Assembly (NCBI RefSeq): GCF_014698965.1
Contig: NZ_JACXAE010000014.1
Coordinates: 1-36,510, forward strand
Reading direction: 5' to 3'
DNA from: Iningainema tapete BLCC-T55
GTDB lineage: Bacteria > Cyanobacteriota > Cyanobacteriia > Cyanobacteriales > Nostocaceae
Length of the DNA: 36,510 bases
In this document: positions 31,695 through 36,510 of the stretch, one piece after another
Numbering within the stretch: the stretch's first letter is position 1
Layout of the letters: each line of letters begins with the position of its first letter
Notes under the pieces: generated by a model
What the model was told of the DNA's origin: nothing
Seen by the model: the letters and a program-made list of their open reading frames with translations, nothing else
The model's database searches: none
Position numbers and translations under genes: made by a program

Positions 31695-34600
31695 GTGACA
31701 GATACTAATAATCTAAGAGCAATCCTAAAACGACTAGTAGCAAAAACTTATACTAATGCTGACCTTGAAATTCTCTGCCAAGCCATAGAGGCCGGACAGA
31801 TTATTCTGGTAACTGGCGAACGGGCTATAGCAGTAGGTGGCGATGTAACAGATGCTGTCTTTATCACTGGTGACGGTAACTTAGTTTACATATTCAAAGG
31901 AGCGGATGCTGAGGTTGTTCGCCAAATCGTTCAAGATATTTTGAAATCCTTTGAGCTTCCTGCCTTACTCACACACAGCGAATTCTTCAAATCAGCAGTA
32001 TCAGCAGCAGAAAGGATTGCTGGTTACTGGGAAGTTATAGTAGGACGGGACGCACTACTCGCTGAAATTAAATCCCTCCTAGTTGAGTCAACCGACGTGA
32101 TTGTTTTGCATGGAGCTGGTGGACTTGGCAAAACCCGTCTGTTGTTGGAGCTTCCCAAGGTCATCCCTAGTGGAACATCTCTGTGGTACATTCGCCAACG
32201 AGCTGAGTCTATAGAATATGACCTTGCTTCATTAAATCCCAACAATCATCATGTAATCGTTGTAGACGATGCTCACCGTTTTGAACTGTTACACCAACTA
32301 GGTGAAGTATTGGTCAATCCCAAGATAGCTGGCAAAGTCACACTTGTCCTAGCCACGCGCCGCGTTTTCAAAGATTCAGTTACCTACAAATTAGGCTCTT
32401 TGGCAGGTTATCAAGTCAACAAAATTGAGGTTAAACCTTTAGAAAACCTTGATATCGATCAACTCCTGCAAACTCCGCCCTATGAAATCGCTCACGAAGA
32501 TACACGTCATACCTTAGTCCGTATTGCTAAAGGCGATCCGCTCATTGCTGGTGTTGCAGCTCGTTTAGTTCAGCGCGGTGAATCGGTGATAAATCTCAAC
32601 CGCGATTGGGTACTTACCCGCTACTTGAATGACATCATCCACGAGTTAGCTGAAGCTGGGTATGACGACCGCTATATTAGCTACTTAGAGATTATGGCAG
32701 CTTTAAACACAATCGATCTAAATAATCAGCAGTTACGAGAGAAAGTTCAAAAAGTTGTTGGTATTTCACCATATGACGAAGACCGTATAATTTCTCGATT
32801 AGTAGAAGCGGGTATAGTTGAACGTTACTGGATGACCCTGAAGATTACTTCTGAAGTTCTGGCTGACCACATTTTGATTCACCACTTCTTCCAGATCAAA
32901 CAAGCAGACTACCAAAAGAAAATTATTGAGCCATTCTTTAAACTAAAACCCCAGCAAATTCTCACTACTTTGGCAGAAGCAGAAGTCAAAGGTGAGCGTC
33001 ACGCTGGTCTGTTGCTTGGGCATAAATTACGGGAACTGCATTATATCCTTAATCAAGGGGACAACCTCGCCCGCTTGTCAGTGTTGGAATGGATACAAGA
33101 CTTGGCATACCTACGTCCTGATGATGCACTGGTGATTGTAGACAATATCCTAAATGTGCTAGAAGAACTTCCAGCATCTAATCAGCAGGATCATCCTTCT
33201 TGCAAATGGGATATCAAGTACGAGAGGTTACTTAGCAAAATTGTTGATGTCTTAAGCCGTACCCACTGGGTTAGGCTAAGCGATTCCATCGACTATCTAC
33301 ACAAACTTGCAAGATACCAACTTGACGCCGCAGAGTATGCAAGAGTACGCGAAGAAGCAAGCAAAGCACTGGTTGAGATTGCTGAAATTAAAATAGACAA
33401 GTCAGACACTGCACAACCGACAATTCTTAATAAGATAGAGGGGTGGTTGAAGGAGGATTTTACAAGCAACTTAAATCTAAGCCTTTCATTGATTAAACCT
33501 ATGCTTAGCATGGAAGTTAATAGTACGAAAATAGACCCCACTCGGTATTTGCATATCCTTATAAGACAAGGACTTTTACTACCGTCTGAATCTTTACGAA
33601 AAATTCGTGAACAAGCTTTAGGAATTCTTTACCAAGCATACAGCCAAACATCTAACTTGTCAGAAAGATTAAAAATTGTTAAATCCCTGGAAGGAGCTAT
33701 ACTTTTACCTCGTTCAACTTCTGCTAGTGAAGTCTCCGCAGAAACTTGGGCTTGGCTAAAACCCGATTGCAAAAACACAGCTCAATTTTTCTTAAAAGTT
33801 GTGATTCCTAACGCAGAATTGCCTATTTTGGATGCTGTAGCAGAGTGGTTATGGTATGCACCACGCTTCAGTGGTTACCAATTAGATGAATTTGAGCAGT
33901 TGAAGCAGCAGTTACAAAATAATAATCTTTATCAACTATATAAATTCTTAGTTAGCAATCGCCTTCGGGGTGATGCACAAGATGATCAACTCAACTGGCA
34001 AGCAATTGAGCAACGTCACCAGCTGGCAATTAAGCAGTATATTGAAGGACTTTCTCCTACAGCAATAGAAAAGGCAATCAGCGAACTTGAAACTATAGTA
34101 GAGCAGTGCCAAACTGCTGGTGAAAGTAGCACATATTGGTTCGATACTTTATTCTACAGGTTAGGAGAAAAAAACCCAGAATTCGCACAGCAAATGGTAG
34201 AGCAAGCACTTTCTAAGAATCTAACAATCAAACATCACCTTGGTCCCGTAATTGGAGGATTATATCAAAGTAATCTAGAGGTGGCTTGGTCTTATATCAA
34301 ATCATGGGTTGATGGTGATGAGTTAGTCCTTTGGCTTGCTGTTGCGGGTAGTTACCATTTTCTGGATTCGAGCAGATTTCAGGAGGAAGAGTGGGAAATT
34401 TTACACCGTCTTACAACCAAGCAATCTTCACTAGTTGATTATAAAATTCTTCAGCTTATCTCGCGGTTTGTACCATACAATCCCCAGCTTTCAGTCAAGT
34501 TACTAAAAATAATTGCTACTAGTGATGATGAAAGTGTACTACTAGGTGTAGCGGATGCTTTATCTTGGTCTTTTAAATCTTTTCAAGCTGAGTGGGGCAT

Positions 34601-35309
34601 AAAGTTCATCACCTCTCAGGATTTTTTGGACATTCTCCGAAATTTTGAACGCCTTTCACACCTGAACTATGCTGCTGAAGAGTGTTTGGAACTTCTGGGT
34701 AAAATTGAACCAATGCAGCTGATAGATTTTATCGAACGCTGTATCAAAATTAAAGCTGAACAGCGTGAAATCGGTGAAGATTATGAGACAATCCATTTCC
34801 CTTATTCTCGTGCTGTAGAAAGCATACGGTCTAGCACTGAATACCCTGATATACTGCGTCGAGTGCGTGACTGGATGCTGCGAGAGGATTTTTGGTTCTT
34901 TGAGACTCCCAAAGTATTGAAGGAAATAGCTGGTAGTTTATCGGAGTCTCTTTACAACATTTTGATGGAGTGGGTTAGGTTGGGTGAAGTTCAGAAACTA
35001 AATGCAGTAGTCAAAATTTTGTGTAAGTTTAATAGTGGTCAACTTTTCTACCATCTTAGTCGAGAAATTATTTGCAACACAAACTATGAAATTGTGCTAG
35101 GGTCTATTCGTGCTTCTATTAACTCAACGCCGGGAATGATTTTCGGGGGATTTTCAAATTTTATCAAACAGCGGTTAGAAGAAATTTCGCCCTGGCTTAA
35201 AGATGAAAACCTCCGAGTTCGGAGCTTTGCAAGACAAATGGAGGAATTATTACAGCAAAACTTAGAAAGTGAACTGGAAAGTGAAGAATTTGAGGAACGC
35301 AACTGGTAG
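31695..35309 (+). CDS. STAND ATPase with effector-associated N-terminal domain
   Basis: This 1204-residue ATPase probably senses a signal and hands it to the caspase encoded next. Residues 1-90 form a small effector-associated domain. At its centre (40-69) is the glycine-rich motif TGERAIAVGG followed by ITGDGN, which recurs at the end of the caspase. The NTPase follows: Walker A GAGGLGKT at 140-147, Walker B VIVVDDAH at 187-194, and LATRR near 218-222. From about 400 on it is helical repeats, likely the sensor. The GTG start is preceded by AGAGG at a good distance. Such sensor-protease pairs are known in multicellular cyanobacteria and act like apoptosis or abortive infection. The trigger is unknown. 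Confidence 0.85.
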   Translation: MTDTNNLRAILKRLVAKTYTNADLEILCQAIEAGQIILVTGERAIAVGGDVTDAVFITGDGNLVYIFKGADAEVVRQIVQDILKSFELPALLTHSEFFKSAVSAAERIAGYWEVIVGRDALLAEIKSLLVESTDVIVLHGAGGLGKTRLLLELPKVIPSGTSLWYIRQRAESIEYDLASLNPNNHHVIVVDDAHRFELLHQLGEVLVNPKIAGKVTLVLATRRVFKDSVTYKLGSLAGYQVNKIEVKPLENLDIDQLLQTPPYEIAHEDTRHTLVRIAKGDPLIAGVAARLVQRGESVINLNRDWVLTRYLNDIIHELAEAGYDDRYISYLEIMAALNTIDLNNQQLREKVQKVVGISPYDEDRIISRLVEAGIVERYWMTLKITSEVLADHILIHHFFQIKQADYQKKIIEPFFKLKPQQILTTLAEAEVKGERHAGLLLGHKLRELHYILNQGDNLARLSVLEWIQDLAYLRPDDALVIVDNILNVLEELPASNQQDHPSCKWDIKYERLLSKIVDVLSRTHWVRLSDSIDYLHKLARYQLDAAEYARVREEASKALVEIAEIKIDKSDTAQPTILNKIEGWLKEDFTSNLNLSLSLIKPMLSMEVNSTKIDPTRYLHILIRQGLLLPSESLRKIREQALGILYQAYSQTSNLSERLKIVKSLEGAILLPRSTSASEVSAETWAWLKPDCKNTAQFFLKVVIPNAELPILDAVAEWLWYAPRFSGYQLDEFEQLKQQLQNNNLYQLYKFLVSNRLRGDAQDDQLNWQAIEQRHQLAIKQYIEGLSPTAIEKAISELETIVEQCQTAGESSTYWFDTLFYRLGEKNPEFAQQMVEQALSKNLTIKHHLGPVIGGLYQSNLEVAWSYIKSWVDGDELVLWLAVAGSYHFLDSSRFQEEEWEILHRLTTKQSSLVDYKILQLISRFVPYNPQLSVKLLKIIATSDDESVLLGVADALSWSFKSFQAEWGIKFITSQDFLDILRNFERLSHLNYAAEECLELLGKIEPMQLIDFIERCIKIKAEQREIGEDYETIHFPYSRAVESIRSSTEYPDILRRVRDWMLREDFWFFETPKVLKEIAGSLSESLYNILMEWVRLGEVQKLNAVVKILCKFNSGQLFYHLSREIICNTNYEIVLGSIRASINSTPGMIFGGFSNFIKQRLEEISPWLKDENLRVRSFARQMEELLQQNLESELESEEFEERNW

Positions 35310-35452
35310 CGATACTAAACTTTTTGGATATCGCCCTTGTCCTACATTATACGAACAAACTATAAATAATAATGCTTATACCTAGCGGTTCTTCTGCAAC
35401 AAGATACACTATCTAAAATTAGTAAGTAGAAACACATAATATCCTTATTTTG

Positions 35453-36442
35453 ATGTCTCAAACATTCTCCCACGGTTATGCCTTGCTCATCGGCGTCGGC
35501 GAATCCGCTTACCCAAAATGGTCGCTTCCTGTCACCGTCAAAGATGTTCAAGTACTTAAATCCATCCTTACTAACCCCAACCTTTGTGCCTACCCCAACG
35601 ACGAGCAGTACATCCGCATACTACATGATGCTGGTGCTACGCGCAGTGCTATGTTGGAAGGACTAGCTTGGCTCAAAACTCAAGCAGCTGTTGACCCAGA
35701 AGCTACAGTTATTGTCTACTACTCCGGTCACGGCTGGTTAGACCAATCCACAAACCACTACTATCTCATTCCACACGATGTCGAACCCGTTGACATCCCA
35801 AACTCTGCCCTATCTGCACTTGACTTTACAAATGCACTGCGCCAGATAAACTCACAGCGTTTGTTAGTCATAATTGATAGTTGCCACGCTGAGGGAATGG
35901 CAACTGCTAAGAACAAACAAACTGCAATAAAACTTCCCCAAAGTTTTATTGAAACTGCCCTACCTAAAAGCTTGGTAGACGACCTCAAGCAGGGTAAGGG
36001 GCGAGCTGTCTTCACATCGTCGCGTGGAGAGCAAAGATCCTGGATTCGCCCCGATGATGTAATGAGTATTTACACTTACCACCTCATCAAAGCGTTGCAA
36101 GGTGCAGGTAACAAGCCTGGTGATAAGGTTGTGCGTCTTTCTAACCTGATGAACCACCTGGGCTTTGCTGTGCCGGAAAGCGCCAGCACCCTATGTCAGG
36201 CAGAGCAGATTCCTTTCTTCGACACGGCTTGCGAGGACTTTTCGGTAGCCGTACTGCTTGGTGGCAAAGGGTTACCTCTAGAAGGATGGGACGTTGTACA
36301 AGGAGAAGCCACTGAAACAATTCGCCAAGTAGTTTTGGCGGGCGGTGAAAGGAGTGTAGCAGCTGGCGGCGCTATTATCAGCAGCCAGATTACCTCTGGT
36401 GACCAAAATGTAGTCCAGCAGGGGACTTACAACGCCATTTAA
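35453..36442 (+). CDS. Caspase-family (metacaspase-like) protease effector
   Basis: This 329-residue protease has a caspase-type p20 fold: ALLIGVG at 10-16, the catalytic histidine H93 in YYSGHGW, and catalytic cysteine C144 in IIDSCHAEG. After the protease domain, a C-terminal tail (297-329) carries GGERSVAAGG and ITSGDQNVV, very like residues 40-69 of the STAND protein upstream. That suggests the two meet through this motif. The gene begins 143 bp after the STAND stop in the same direction. The ATG at 35453 is chosen over the TTG immediately before it. Both catalytic residues are present, so activity is expected. Cleavage after basic residues would be typical of the family, but is not shown here. 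Confidence 0.9.
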   Translation: MSQTFSHGYALLIGVGESAYPKWSLPVTVKDVQVLKSILTNPNLCAYPNDEQYIRILHDAGATRSAMLEGLAWLKTQAAVDPEATVIVYYSGHGWLDQSTNHYYLIPHDVEPVDIPNSALSALDFTNALRQINSQRLLVIIDSCHAEGMATAKNKQTAIKLPQSFIETALPKSLVDDLKQGKGRAVFTSSRGEQRSWIRPDDVMSIYTYHLIKALQGAGNKPGDKVVRLSNLMNHLGFAVPESASTLCQAEQIPFFDTACEDFSVAVLLGGKGLPLEGWDVVQGEATETIRQVVLAGGERSVAAGGAIISSQITSGDQNVVQQGTYNAI

Positions 36443-36476
36443 CTAAGTAATAAAATACTGGGATTAGCCAGGATAT

Positions 36477-36505
36477 AATGGAGTAAATCAGACAATTACT
36501 CCATT
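36477..36505 (+). terminator. Stem-loop after the caspase gene
   Basis: AATGGAGTAA and TTACTCCATT form a 10-bp stem with a 9-nt loop, 35 bp past the caspase stop. There is no T-run, so it may be a weak or factor-assisted terminator, an mRNA-stabilising hairpin or an operator. The window ends just after it. Confidence 0.45.
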
Positions 36506-36510
36506 CCCAA

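Overview
The window looks like an accessory replicon, most likely a large plasmid or a plasmid-derived island, of a filamentous (Nostocales-type) cyanobacterium. Supporting signs are scattered HIP1 octamers (GCGATCGC), short heptameric STRR repeats, a ParA/ParB partition pair with a palindromic operator, a conjugative coupling ATPase, and a dense set of defence-type genes. No rRNA or tRNA gene was seen. No replication initiator, Cas2 or CRISPR effector gene is visible.

Layout. 109-5781: a CRISPR array of 78 repeats and 77 spacers. 5782-6079: its probable leader. 6080-8086 (-): a reverse transcriptase-Cas1 fusion. 8250-11849 (+): an HTH-NACHT/STAND ATPase. 12017-13912 (+): a VirD4/TraD-like coupling ATPase, convergent with a frameshifted tRNA-guanine-transglycosylase-like (DpdA-like) gene at 14656-13920 (-). 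Then come a small membrane protein and a PD-(D/E)XK-like protein. 15642-16390 is repeat-rich and without a clear gene. 20489-16391 (-) is a tight three-gene operon: sigma-like factor, ParB-like protein and SNF2 helicase. After about 1 kb without a gene, 23427-21569 (-) is a split OLD-type pair (AAA ATPase plus TOPRIM protein). 23.5-28.8 kb is a compact Tn7-like transposon core (TnsA-TnsB fusion, TnsC, TniQ) closely flanked by repeated TnsB-type sites. 28.8-30.8 kb is parA-parB, then an HNH nuclease gene and a decayed IS4-type transposase. 31695-36442 holds a second STAND ATPase followed by a caspase-family protease.

How the genes may work together. The array, leader and RT-Cas1 are consistent with one acquisition module read on the minus strand: the repeat then folds into a UUCG-capped hairpin and ends in an ATGGAAAC-like handle. 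Three pairs of spacers encode near-identical peptides, always in plus-strand sense, so minus-strand crRNAs would be antisense to those mRNAs. This is what an RNA-sampling RT-Cas1 feeding an RNA-targeting (type III) effector would require; the effector must be elsewhere. The STAND ATPase at 31695 and the caspase at 35453 carry a matching GERxxAxGG...GDxN motif, at the N-terminus of the sensor and the C-terminus of the protease, which suggests homotypic signalling in a cell-death defence pair. The sigma/ParB-like/SNF2 operon is the least familiar assembly here and is a candidate undescribed system.
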